Assembly (NCBI GenBank): GCA_943372215.1
Contig: CALRXU020000003.1
Coordinates: 215,296-279,295 of the forward strand
From: UBA6183 sp943372215
GTDB taxonomy: Bacteria > Bacteroidota > Bacteroidia > UKL13-3
Length of the DNA: 64,000 nucleotides
Reading direction: 5' to 3'
This document shows, in pieces, positions 54,216 through 62,801 of this stretch; within the stretch, counting starts at the first letter, position 1, and each line of letters begins with the position of its first letter. Under the pieces are notes generated by a model. That model worked only from the letters and a program-made list of their open reading frames with translations. It was not told where the DNA came from and made no database searches. The position numbers and the translations under genes are program-made.

Positions 54216-57200
54216 ATGAAATTAGTAGCGCACCCCGCAAAAAAAGCACTTAAAGCCTTCTTGAAGCAAAAACCTTTGAGAAGCGAAATTGATGTTTTTA
54301 AAGCAAACCTTATTGCTTTACTTGACAAAATCAGCATCATAGAGAAAAGACCCAAGGACGAAAGTGAAGAACATTTAAAAAACGACTTGCGTGATTTTTT
54401 GCGGGACACCTATTACCGTCATACTAACGCCATCAACACTAAAGACAAGAAAGACCTTGTAATTCACCTCGACAAGACAACAAATAGTGAAGTTGGAGTA
54501 ATCATTGAAGCAAAACGACCGACTAATTTTGCGGAAATGGTAACGGCAGATAATCCAAATAAAAAAGCACTTTATGAACTTATACTTTACTACTTAGACG
54601 AAAGAAGTCAAGCAGGAAATAACCAATTAAAACAGTTGGTTATTACTAATGTTCACGAATGGTTTATTATAGACGCAAACTATTTTGACAAGTATATTTA
54701 TCGTAATACGCAAATCAAGAAACTCTATGAAACCAAACTTAACGACAAAAAAGATAATCCATTTTTTTATGAGGAAATTGCTAAAATAGTTGCAAAAATG
54801 GACGTTGAAATCCCTTGCGTTCATTTTGATATTAGAGAGTATGACAAGGTTTTGCGCAACAACAAAAAAGAGGATGACCGCGAACTAATCGCATTACTTA
54901 AAATACTTTCGCCACAGCATTTATTGAAAATTGCAACACCTAATGATAGCAATTCACTAAATGAAAAATTCTATAAAGAATTACTTCACATTATTGGATT
55001 GGAAGAAGCAAAAGAAAGCGGCAAAAACATAATCAGAAGAAAAAAAGAAAGCCGTGAAGCGGCTTCTCTTATTGAAGCGACCATTGAGGCGTTGATTACT
55101 GACGACCCATTTCATCGTTTGCCTGACCAATCTATATATGGTGAAACTAAAGAGGAAAGAGTTTTTAATGTATCCCTTGAGCTTTGCATTACTTGGATAA
55201 ACAGAATATTATTTTTGAAGTTATTGGAAGGACAACTCATAACGTATCATCAAGGGAATAAAGAGTATCGCTTCCTAAACTCTGAAACAATTCATGACTT
55301 TGACGAATTGTTTAAACTATTTCACAAAGTTTTAGCGGTAAATCTAAGTGATAGAAGCGAAGCAATAAAAAACAAATACAGCCGAGTTCCATATTTGAAT
55401 AGTTCACTTTTTGAAATTAGCGAATTAGAAGACCAAACTATAAAAATAAATTCACTTGATAATAGCGGACAACTTGAATTAATTGGAACTACCGTTTTAA
55501 AAGATATAAAAAAGAAAGCCGCTTCGCTGCCTACACTTGATTATCTTTTTCAGTTTTTAGATGCCTACGACTTTGCCAGTGAAGGCTCGGAAGATGTACA
55601 AGAAGATAACAAAACAATTATTAATGCTTCAGTGCTTGGCAAAGTTTTTGAGAAAATAAATGGCTACAAAGATGGTTCAATTTTCACACCTGCATTTATT
55701 ACAATGTATATGAGCAGACAGTCTATTCGTTTGGCTGTGGTTGAAAAATTTAACGAAGCAAAAAAATGGAACATTAAACAGTTTGAAGAACTCTACAATA
55801 AAATCGTGGACAAAAAAGAAGCCAATGAAGTAATCAATTCGCTTAAGATTTGCGACCCAGCCGTAGGTTCTGGGCACTTTTTAGTTTCTGCATTAAATGA
55901 AATTATTGCAATTAAAAGTGAGTTAGGAATTTTGATGGATGAAAAAGGCAAAACACTTAGGGACTATGAAATCGAAATTGTAAATGATGAATTAATTATC
56001 ACCGATGAAAATGGCAACATTATTGCTTACAATCCAAATAATTTAGAAAGTAACCGTGTTCAAAAGACGCTATTTCAAGAAAAGCAAACCATTATAGAAA
56101 ATTGTTTGTTTGGCGTAGACATCAACCCCAATTCTGTAAAAATTTGCCGTTTGCGCTTATGGATAGAACTCTTGAAAAACGCCTATTACAAAGAAGAAAC
56201 GAAGTTTACAGAACTTGAAACGCTTCCAAACATTGACATTAATATAAAATGTGGAAATAGTTTGTTGAGCCGTTTTGCTTTAGATGCCGATTTGAGCAAA
56301 GTATTAAAAAGCGTAAAGTATGATGTAAAAGCTTACAGAGCCTTTGTAAATGACTACAAAAATGAAAGAAGCCGTGAAGTAAAAAGAGGTTTGCAAAAAA
56401 TTATTGACAATATAAAATCCGACTTTAGAACCGAAATAGGCAATAATGACCCTAAGCAAATTAAACTTAAAAGGCTAAGTGGTGATTTATTTACCCTGCT
56501 TAATCAAGGACAAATATTTGAATTAACATCGAAAGAGAAGAAAATAAAAAAGGAAAAGGAAACAAAATTAGAGACTGAAATAACTAAATTGTCTAATGAG
56601 ATTGAGGATATAAAAAGCAATGTCATTTACAAAAACGCTTTTGAGTGGAGGTTTGAATTTCCAGAAGTACTAGGTAATAATGGAGAGTTTGAAGGATTTG
56701 ATTTAATTATAGGAAATCCTCCCTATATTCAGTTGCAAAGTATGGGAACAGATGCAGATGCACTTGCAAAAGCATCTTATGAAACATTTACCCGGACAGG
56801 AGATATTTATTCCCTGTTCTATGAAAAAGGAAATCAAGTATTAAAAGATAATGGGATTTTAGCATTTATTACTTCAAATAAATGGATGAGAACTGACTAT
56901 GGCGAATCAACAAGAAAATATATTGCTGAAAAAACAAACCCGATTCAACTAATTGATTTTGGAATGGTTCTGGTTTTTAATAACGCAACAGTATTAAGTA
57001 ACATTCTAATTTTTAGAAAACAAGAAAACGAGCAAAAACTTTTGGCTGTAAGAACACCTGAAACATTTGAATTACAAACACCATTAAGCGAGTATTTTGA
57101 TGAAATGTCAACTCATTTAGTAGTCAATGAAAATGCGTGGATTATTCAAGACAAAAATGTTCAGGAAATCAAAACAAAAGTTGAATTACAAGGAACGCCA

Positions 57201-57962
57201 TTAAAAAATTGGGATATAAAAATAAACAGAGGAATATTAACTGGATTTAATGATGCTTTTGTAATAGATGGGCTAAAACGCAAAGAGCTTATCGAACAAG
57301 ACCCGAAAAGCGAAGAAGTAATTAAACCATTATTACGAGGTAGAGATATTCAGAGGTATTATGTTGATTATTGTGATTTGTATCTAATTGCAACATTCCC
57401 AAGTAAAAAATATGATATTGATGAATACCCAGCAATTAGAGATTATTTAAAAACTTTTGGTAAACGAATAGAACAAACTGGAGAGAAAGGTGCAAGAAAA
57501 AAAACTTCAAATCAATGGTTTGAAATACAAGATACTATTGCTTATTGGGAAGAGTTTGAAAAGGAAAAAATTATTTATCCAAATATGACTAAGTTTTTGC
57601 CTTTTGTCTTTGATAAAGGGGCGTTTTATACTAACCAGAAATGCTTTATAATTACTGGCACTAATTTGGGGTATCTTACCGCCATATTCAATTCTAAATT
57701 ATTTAGATTTTGCTTTAAGGAAAACTTCCCAGAACTGCTCGGAGAAACAAGAGAATTGAGCAAAATATTTTTTGAACAGATAAAGATTAAACAAGTTGAT
57801 ACTGCGGTTGAAAGTGAATTCAAAAATCTCATCTGTGAATTGCAAGAAATGAAACTTAATGGAATTGATACGATAAACTATGAGTTGAATATTGAGAGAA
57901 AAATAGCACTAATTTATGGCATTACTACAGAAGAGTTTGAACTCATAAATGCTATTAACTAA
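54216..57962 (+). CDS. Type IIG restriction-modification enzyme (Eco57I-like)
   Basis: I use the ATG at 54216; a TTG sits one codon earlier. The 1248-residue protein has an N-terminal PD-(D/E)xK-like nuclease (VGVIIEAKRP near residues 92-101), a helical linker, and an N6-adenine methyltransferase with motif I DPAVGSGHFL near 547 and NPPY near 835. A TaqI-like C-terminal recognition domain follows (KPLLRGRDIQRYYVDY, IYPNMTKFLPFVFDKGAFYT, FKENFPELLGETRELSK). It would cut and methylate DNA as a single polypeptide. Codons 1134-1140 (KGAFYTN) lie in a perfect 21-bp repeat that recurs inverted in the silent cassette downstream. The C-terminal 108 residues are therefore predicted to be exchangeable. 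Confidence 0.9.
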   Translation: MKLVAHPAKKALKAFLKQKPLRSEIDVFKANLIALLDKISIIEKRPKDESEEHLKNDLRDFLRDTYYRHTNAINTKDKKDLVIHLDKTTNSEVGVIIEAKRPTNFAEMVTADNPNKKALYELILYYLDERSQAGNNQLKQLVITNVHEWFIIDANYFDKYIYRNTQIKKLYETKLNDKKDNPFFYEEIAKIVAKMDVEIPCVHFDIREYDKVLRNNKKEDDRELIALLKILSPQHLLKIATPNDSNSLNEKFYKELLHIIGLEEAKESGKNIIRRKKESREAASLIEATIEALITDDPFHRLPDQSIYGETKEERVFNVSLELCITWINRILFLKLLEGQLITYHQGNKEYRFLNSETIHDFDELFKLFHKVLAVNLSDRSEAIKNKYSRVPYLNSSLFEISELEDQTIKINSLDNSGQLELIGTTVLKDIKKKAASLPTLDYLFQFLDAYDFASEGSEDVQEDNKTIINASVLGKVFEKINGYKDGSIFTPAFITMYMSRQSIRLAVVEKFNEAKKWNIKQFEELYNKIVDKKEANEVINSLKICDPAVGSGHFLVSALNEIIAIKSELGILMDEKGKTLRDYEIEIVNDELIITDENGNIIAYNPNNLESNRVQKTLFQEKQTIIENCLFGVDINPNSVKICRLRLWIELLKNAYYKEETKFTELETLPNIDINIKCGNSLLSRFALDADLSKVLKSVKYDVKAYRAFVNDYKNERSREVKRGLQKIIDNIKSDFRTEIGNNDPKQIKLKRLSGDLFTLLNQGQIFELTSKEKKIKKEKETKLETEITKLSNEIEDIKSNVIYKNAFEWRFEFPEVLGNNGEFEGFDLIIGNPPYIQLQSMGTDADALAKASYETFTRTGDIYSLFYEKGNQVLKDNGILAFITSNKWMRTDYGESTRKYIAEKTNPIQLIDFGMVLVFNNATVLSNILIFRKQENEQKLLAVRTPETFELQTPLSEYFDEMSTHLVVNENAWIIQDKNVQEIKTKVELQGTPLKNWDIKINRGILTGFNDAFVIDGLKRKELIEQDPKSEEVIKPLLRGRDIQRYYVDYCDLYLIATFPSKKYDIDEYPAIRDYLKTFGKRIEQTGEKGARKKTSNQWFEIQDTIAYWEEFEKEKIIYPNMTKFLPFVFDKGAFYTNQKCFIITGTNLGYLTAIFNSKLFRFCFKENFPELLGETRELSKIFFEQIKIKQVDTAVESEFKNLICELQEMKLNGIDTINYELNIERKIALIYGITTEEFELINAIN
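57615..57635. repeat. Inverted repeat, left copy (predicted invertase site)
   Basis: This is a 21-bp sequence starting AAAGGGGCGT and ending ATACTAAC within the RM gene. It is identical, in inverted orientation, to 58289-58309. It is in frame in both genes and codes for KGAFYTN. It is the predicted left crossover site of a 695-bp invertible segment. Confidence 0.85.
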
Positions 57963-58309
57963 TTGATTTGAAACTCTATCAAGTTTTTTTCATCATTATC
58001 AATTGAATAAAGGCTGTAAATGGTTTCATTGATAATTTTATCAATATAATCTATGATTTGAGTCTTTTGAGGGCTTGTAATATAGTTTTCGATTAAGTCT
58101 TCAAATTGTTTATTAATATCATCGGTTACTTCCTTTACAGGGATTATATCAAAGAATACTTTTCTGAGTTCTCTTGTTTCTCCTAATAACTCTGGAAAAT
58201 TTTCTTTGAAACAAAACTTAAAAAGTTTTGAGTTTAAAAATGCACACAAATAAGCTAAGTGTTTTCCCGTTATAATAAATGTTTTATCGTTAGTATAAAA
58301 CGCCCCTTT
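57959..58309 (-). pseudogene. Silent alternative C-terminus of the RM enzyme (inverted cassette)
   Basis: The minus frame reads KGAFYTN (shared with the RM gene), DKTFIITGKHLAYLCAFLNS, KLFKFCFKENFPELLGETRE and on to a stop at 57959. It aligns along its whole length with the last 108 residues of the RM enzyme. The two are nearly identical in the FKENFPELLGETREL block and differ strongly after it. The frame has no start codon or promoter of its own: a stop lies four codons before KGAFYTN. Its stop overlaps the RM gene's stop tail to tail. It is a silent cassette that would complete the RM gene after inversion. Confidence 0.85.
58289..58309. repeat. Inverted repeat, right copy (predicted invertase site)
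   Basis: This is the perfect inverted match of 57615-57635. It lies 32 bp before the start codon of the serine recombinase gene, so the invertase gene is just outside the predicted invertible segment. Confidence 0.85.
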
Positions 58310-58341
58310 TTTAATGACTTACTTTGTTTTAAAAAAAGTAT

Positions 58342-58941
58342 ATGATATACGGATACATCAGAGTAAGCAGCGACAAACAAACCACAGCCAATCAAAAGTT
58401 TGAAATAGATAGCTATTGTAAGGCTCATAGTATAAGGCTTGATAGACTAATTGAAGAAACAATTAGTTCTACAAAAAAAATTGAAGAACGAAAACTTGGA
58501 AGGCTACTAAAACAATTAAAAAAAAATGATTTACTGATTGTTTCAGAACTTTCAAGGCTAGGCAGAAACTTGATGCAAATAATGAAAATATTGCATGATT
58601 GTATGGAAAAAGATATTAGGGTTATTACAATAAAAGAAGGTTATGAACTGGGCAATAACATTAATTCAAAAGTCTTGGCATTTGCTTTTGGACTTTCGGC
58701 AGAAATTGAACGGAACTTAATTTCACAACGAACTAAAGAGGCGTTGGCAAGAAAAAAATCAGAAGGAGTAATTTTAGGAAGACCTCTAGGAAGTAAAACT
58801 AAAAAACATAAATTAAGTGATTACGAGCCTTACTTAAACTCTATGATTAAAAAAGGTTTCACTTTCACCTTTATTGCCAAAAAATTAAAAGTACATAGAA
58901 CAACTGTCTCAAACTATTTAAGAAATAGGAAATGTTGTTGA
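58342..58941 (+). CDS. Serine recombinase (DNA invertase/resolvase)
   Basis: The 199-residue protein is of the small serine recombinase type. The catalytic Ser lies in YIRVSSDKQT (residues 4-13). Conserved Arg residues are in SELSRLGRNLMQIMKIL (near 68-84) and in the segment ending AEIERNLISQRTKEALARKK (near 130-150). A C-terminal HTH follows (IKKGFTFTFIAKKLKVHRTT near 175-194). Its length matches Hin/Mpi-type invertases. It begins 32 bp past the inverted repeat, so it is the obvious candidate for flipping the RM specificity segment. Confidence 0.92.
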   Translation: MIYGYIRVSSDKQTTANQKFEIDSYCKAHSIRLDRLIEETISSTKKIEERKLGRLLKQLKKNDLLIVSELSRLGRNLMQIMKILHDCMEKDIRVITIKEGYELGNNINSKVLAFAFGLSAEIERNLISQRTKEALARKKSEGVILGRPLGSKTKKHKLSDYEPYLNSMIKKGFTFTFIAKKLKVHRTTVSNYLRNRKCC

Positions 58942-58998
58942 AAAAACAATTTCAAAGTGGGAGAACTAAATTGTTAATTTGCTAGGCATAAGAATAAT

Positions 58999-59859
58999 AT
59001 GAGCAACTATATCAAATTACCAACACGTAAAGCCATTTTAATTGGCTGCCCAGGAAGTGGCATCAATTTTTTAAGTGGCGTAAAACAAGACTTAAAAAAT
59101 GTATCAAAATATTTGCAATCTGAAAAGGGTGGCGTTTGGTATGAAAGCGAAATAGCTCTATTGTACAATCCCACATTTGCACAAGTTAAAAAGGCAATTA
59201 AAAATGCTATTGCGGACTATGTTGTGGTTTATTTCTCTGGGCACGGTTACACTGATATTGATACAAATACAAGGATGATTTGTTTAAAGGATTACAATAT
59301 TTCTGATAATCATTTACTCAATAATAGTTTAAGACAACTAGTTGTGATTGACGCTTGCAGAAATGAGGTAGGACAAGGTTTATCAGGCGTTCCAGACTTT
59401 GAACCACAATGGGAATATTTCACAGGTTCGCCAGTTCGTGAATTGTTTGACAACTATATTAAAAATTCACCAGCAGGTAAATTAATTGTTCATGGAACAC
59501 AAAGAGGAGAATATTCTTACGACAGTTCAACAGGCGGTATGTTCACTAATGCATTACTATATATTGGAACAAGAATAAAAGCAGACCAAAAATACACTCA
59601 AGCTCCAATTAGTATAGTTTTAAATTATGTTCCAAAAATTTTGCAGCAACAAGAAAATTATCAAATTCCTTCCATTGCTTACAGAACAGGTAATTTGAAA
59701 GTTCCATTTGCTATTGGTGTTCCAAAATATAACTTAAAAAAATCTACTAAGACAGCACGAAAGCAACAGTCAGTAACAAATAGCAATCAATCTTCGGGCG
59801 GTGGTTGGTTAGTGTTAGGACTTTTAGCTTTAGGAATAGCAGCATCAAACTCAAAATAG
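58999..59859 (+). CDS. Metacaspase-like (C14) protein with C-terminal membrane segment
   Basis: The 286-residue protein has a caspase-like fold: KAILIGCPGSGINFL near residues 11-25, the catalytic His in YFSGHGYTD near 75-83 and the catalytic Cys in VVIDACRNE near 115-122. The C-terminus, after a polar linker (KTARKQQSVTNSNQSS), is a hydrophobic segment (GGGWLVLGLLALGIAA, near 265-280) that could insert in the membrane. Bacterial metacaspases often act in abortive defence or signalling. It follows the invertase by 57 bp. A membrane-targeted protease at a restriction locus suggests a second line of defence, but this is inference. Confidence 0.88.
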   Translation: MSNYIKLPTRKAILIGCPGSGINFLSGVKQDLKNVSKYLQSEKGGVWYESEIALLYNPTFAQVKKAIKNAIADYVVVYFSGHGYTDIDTNTRMICLKDYNISDNHLLNNSLRQLVVIDACRNEVGQGLSGVPDFEPQWEYFTGSPVRELFDNYIKNSPAGKLIVHGTQRGEYSYDSSTGGMFTNALLYIGTRIKADQKYTQAPISIVLNYVPKILQQQENYQIPSIAYRTGNLKVPFAIGVPKYNLKKSTKTARKQQSVTNSNQSSGGGWLVLGLLALGIAASNSK

Positions 59860-60105
59860 CCCAAGCATCTGGTGGCATATTTGCAAATACACAATCCAAA
59901 CATAAAAAATGTAAAAGAGTAGTTGAGCCACAACAAAGAAAGAAGGGCAGCTTATAATAGATTTACAAAGCAATATTCTATAAATCAGTTAATTATATAT
60001 TTATGCTTTAAAGTAAATCCGGGTCGGTCACAATTTTATTTTCCAAAATGCCCCCACTGCGACAGGCGGCAAATTTTTAATAAACCAAAACAGTTGCCCA
60101 ACACC

Positions 60106-60139
60106 CCTAACCACCAACGGCAGCATCAAGTGTTGAGGT
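60106..60139. repeat. Possible right boundary repeat of the defence module
   Basis: CCTAACCACCAACGGCAGC, then TTGAGGT, resembles 51814-51847 in the same orientation. If real, the pair would mark an 8.3-kb unit carrying GmrSD, RM, invertase and metacaspase. The similarity is modest. Confidence 0.3.
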
Positions 60140-60157
60140 AAATTAGTAAAAAAGCAT

Positions 60158-60565
60158 TTACTCCATATTTTGTGAACCGTTATTATTTCCCTTTAAACGC
60201 ATAATGTAATCTCGTAAATAAGCCATTGCTTCTTGAACTTTTTTTTGCCTATCTACTGGGTCTAAGTCGTCATACTGCTCACGAAAAGATGCCGTTGTTT
60301 CTTGCGTAGTTGTTGATATTACTTCTGGTCCTTGTTGACTGGGCAACATGCTGCCATTGCCCGTAAGCAACCACACTAAACTTAACTCAGGACAAAAATT
60401 AAGTATTTTTTTAAACAAATCAGGGTCTATATCTCCCTCTTTAGACAAATAATCATTAGGTATGCCTGTTTTCTCATAGAATTTATGTAACGAGATGGAA
60501 TGTAATTCAAAGAATTGAAGCAGCCTATCTTTAGAAGTAGGTTTTGGGATACTATTTTCTTGCAT
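60158..60565 (-). CDS. CI-repressor-like HTH regulator
   Basis: The 135-residue protein has an N-terminal HTH-like region (KDRLLQFFELHSISLHKFYE, KTGIPNDYLSKEG) followed by LSLVWLLTGNGSMLPSQ, a signature of Bacteroidota CI-like regulators. The C-terminal part is helical (DRQKKVQEAMAYLRDYIMRL). It is related in layout to 36541-36963. It is divergent from the RteC-like gene, so it may regulate the following mobile-element-like region. Confidence 0.8.
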   Translation of the reverse strand: MQENSIPKPTSKDRLLQFFELHSISLHKFYEKTGIPNDYLSKEGDIDPDLFKKILNFCPELSLVWLLTGNGSMLPSQQGPEVISTTTQETTASFREQYDDLDPVDRQKKVQEAMAYLRDYIMRLKGNNNGSQNME

Positions 60566-60947
60566 GGTTTATTTTTCGGTTAAATTTGTTTGATTAAGGT
60601 AACGGTTATTATTAAACTAATAAGTTCAAGATAACAGGTATATTTTAGGATACCAAACCTTTTAGAATAACTTAAATGAAATTGGTACAATCAATCGATT
60701 TGGCTCATCAATTGACCGAGAATTAACATTCTGTTCAAGCGCATTTTATCGGCAAGCAAGTAAACCTGTAAAATACATGAAACACCGTATTTATACACTG
60801 CATAGGTACTGCCAAGACTACTTTAACCTGTATTTTGATTTAAGTCGTTAACCTTTTAGCCATAGTAATCGGTTTCTAAACCGTATTTTACATAAAATAC
60901 GTAAAGTGCATATTTTACGTTAATTATTATCTAAAAAGCCTACTATT
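60566..60947. other. Intergenic region with GTAAAATAC-type motifs
   Basis: The stretch between the CI-like and RteC-like genes holds exact motifs at 60768-60776 and 60883-60891 and close variants at 60892-60900 and around 60909-60918. The cluster at 60883-60918 is a set of closely spaced, alternately oriented copies just before the RteC-like gene. A regulatory or replication role is possible. I see no gene. Confidence 0.6.
60883..60918. promoter_or_regulatory. Cluster of GTATTTTAC-type sites
   Basis: The sequence GTATTTTAC, ATAAAATAC and ATATTTTACG lies in one 36-bp block upstream of the RteC-like gene. Closely spaced inverted and direct copies suggest a protein-binding site. The bound protein is unknown. 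Confidence 0.45.
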
Positions 60948-61718
60948 ATGGAAGCCCATATTTTTGAGCAGCAATTTGAGGCTTTGCTGCAAAGGTACAT
61001 CCAGTTTATTATTCGGGATATTCATCAGGGGATTCAGCGGGCAAGAGATAAACACCATACCAAGATGACTACAAAACAGTGGATAGAAGGTGTACTAAAC
61101 CACTTTCAAAGCACTGAAATTGTGGGGGAGTTATGTGTTGCTTTTGTATTGAGTTATAAAGAGGGTTATGAAATAAAAAATACGCTTATAGAACTTCATC
61201 AAGAGTATATCAAACGTGTTTCTGAGTATCCTTATTTTGATATTGATAACAATAGTATTGACAAGGCTAAAAAAAATAAACGTAAAGCCTCATTTAGTGC
61301 GTTATTAACCAAAGCATTTTTGCGGTATTTAGCTTTTACTAAAATTGCTGAAAAATACGATGAGATAATTTCCTGTCAAGGAATTGGTATTACAGAATCA
61401 GCTCTTGTTTCTAAAGCAGCGTTGATAAACTGGACAAATATTGTTCCTACCAAAGAAAATAAAAACGACTTTGTTCAACTTATTTATGCCCTCCACCAAG
61501 CGGGATATATTAATTATGGCAGGGGTGAAATAACTAAAATTGTAGAAGCTGCTGCAATTGCGTTTAACGTAAAACTTGGCAATAACTGGCAAAGCAATCA
61601 TTCAGCAAGCATACACAAGGCCAAAAGGGATTATGAGCCGCCTATTTTCCGTAAAATACAGGATGCCTATAAAAACTATACCCATGATTTGATTGACGAC
61701 AAACGGAAAAAACGTTAG
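60948..61718 (+). CDS. RteC-like protein
   Basis: The 256-residue protein has a helical N-terminal half of unknown type. Residues about 170-250 (DFVQLIYALHQAGYINYGRG, EITKIVEAAAIAFNVKLGNN, then SASIHKAKRDYEPPIF) match the C-terminal part of RteC, the regulator of Bacteroides conjugative transposon excision. The presence of this gene suggests an integrated mobile element. It lies next to a divergent CI-like regulator and to GTAAAATAC motifs. Confidence 0.7.
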   Translation: MEAHIFEQQFEALLQRYIQFIIRDIHQGIQRARDKHHTKMTTKQWIEGVLNHFQSTEIVGELCVAFVLSYKEGYEIKNTLIELHQEYIKRVSEYPYFDIDNNSIDKAKKNKRKASFSALLTKAFLRYLAFTKIAEKYDEIISCQGIGITESALVSKAALINWTNIVPTKENKNDFVQLIYALHQAGYINYGRGEITKIVEAAAIAFNVKLGNNWQSNHSASIHKAKRDYEPPIFRKIQDAYKNYTHDLIDDKRKKR

Positions 61719-62089
61719 TTAACCCCTATTTGTGGTTCTAAACCCGATATTTTACATAAAATGAACCTGAACAAGCCCGTATTTTATGTAAAGTAAACCC
61801 CTGTTATCGTTGTTCTATTTTATATATTTTACAGGTGATATATGTAGAATTGATGTTTAACAGGGCATCTATTCATCATTCCAAAACCCTAAAAAGTCTG
61901 TATTTTACAGGTAGCATTTGGTGGTATCTGTAAAATTGATGTTTAACTGGGTATCTATTCATCACTCCAAGTGCCTGAAAAGTCTGTATTTTACATAAAT
62001 CATCTCCCAGTGTAACCCCAAGTGGGAGACTAAAACCGTTGTTCCAAAGTTTCTTTGTATGTAACATCACTCAAAGAAAGGAACATGAT
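61719..62089. other. Intergenic region with tandem 67-bp repeats and GTAAAATAC motifs
   Basis: No gene is credible here. The region holds variants GATATTTTAC at 61746 and CGTATTTTATG at 61778, exact copies at 61900-61908 and 61986-61994, and two 67-bp direct repeats (next entry). An AAAGAAAGGAAC sequence near its end is a good ribosome binding site for the following gene. Confidence 0.6.
61844..61996. repeat. Two direct repeats of 67 bp with GTATTTTAC ends
   Basis: Units at 61844-61910 and 61930-61996 share GTARAATTGATGTTTAAC, then ATCTATTCATCA, then AAAAGTCTGTATTTTACA, with about 80 percent identity by eye. Each ends in the recurrent motif. This pattern resembles iterons or an operator array, but the role is unknown. 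Confidence 0.6.
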
Positions 62090-62500
62090 ATGAACAACGA
62101 ACAAGCCAATACTAGCGGCACTCAAACCAACAATGCATCGTCCCAAACTGCAAATCAAAAACCTGATGAAAAACTAATGGCAGATAAGGCTGCTGAAACC
62201 ATTGCAGGAGACAATAAATTTTTGGAGGCTTTTCTTAAAATCTTGCTAAGTCCGCTTACCCTTATTGCAGGGGCTGCACTGATTATGTATTGGATGAATA
62301 ATAAAGACAAGTCTGAATATGAAAGGTTGAAAATAGAGTATCAGAACTTGAAAGATGATTTTGTGGAAATGAAGAAGAAGTATAAAAAACTCAAAGGGTT
62401 ATTGGAACCTAAGCAGCAACATGGTTTACCTGAATCAAGCCAAAAAACTATCGGACAACCTTCTGCTGCATATCCATACAAAAGCACCTATTTAGATTAA
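62090..62500 (+). CDS. Membrane protein with coiled-coil tail, unknown
   Basis: I use the ATG at 62090 because it follows an AAAGAAAGGAAC Shine-Dalgarno-like sequence by a few bases; an upstream in-frame ATG at 62039 looks less likely. The product is 136 residues. It has a polar N-terminus, one transmembrane helix (residues about 50-70, ILLSPLTLIAGAALIMYWMN) and a charged coiled coil (EYERLKIEYQNLKDDFVEMK). No family is recognised. Confidence 0.7.
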   Translation: MNNEQANTSGTQTNNASSQTANQKPDEKLMADKAAETIAGDNKFLEAFLKILLSPLTLIAGAALIMYWMNNKDKSEYERLKIEYQNLKDDFVEMKKKYKKLKGLLEPKQQHGLPESSQKTIGQPSAAYPYKSTYLD

Positions 62501-62519
62501 CTGTAAAAGCGTAAAATAC

Positions 62520-62795
62520 ATGGAAACCGAGACCAACATCGTTCAATATGGAATACCGCATGACATCATCATGGATACACTGCATATCCTATTGCAAAGT
62601 AAACTTAAATACTGCATTACTGCCATTAAGGAAACCGAGAACATCATTGTATTTGAGGTAACCTATACAAATGGTAACCAAATGCACCAACAAGTGGAAC
62701 ATGATTTGGAGGATTTGATTTGGGAATACATTGCTTTTATGGGTGACTTGTCTCCCAACCGAGAATCTTTGCTTATAAACACTAAAACCAATTGA
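62520..62795 (+). CDS. Small protein of unknown function
   Basis: The 91-residue protein has no recognisable motif. It is alpha/beta and acidic (IIVFEVTYTNGNQMHQQVEH). A GTAAAATAC motif ends one base before its ATG. It is 19 bp after the preceding gene and 6 bp before the zinc-finger gene, so the three are probably one operon. Confidence 0.6.
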   Translation: METETNIVQYGIPHDIIMDTLHILLQSKLKYCITAIKETENIIVFEVTYTNGNQMHQQVEHDLEDLIWEYIAFMGDLSPNRESLLINTKTN

Positions 62796-62801
62796 TGCAA
62801 T

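Noticed and set aside
59923..60141. 72-codon open frame after the metacaspase
   Set aside because: No motif, unusual composition, and overlap with a possible boundary repeat. I treat it as non-coding.
61844..61996. CRISPR array
   Set aside because: Only two 67-bp imperfect repeats with one spacer; no cas gene and no regular array.
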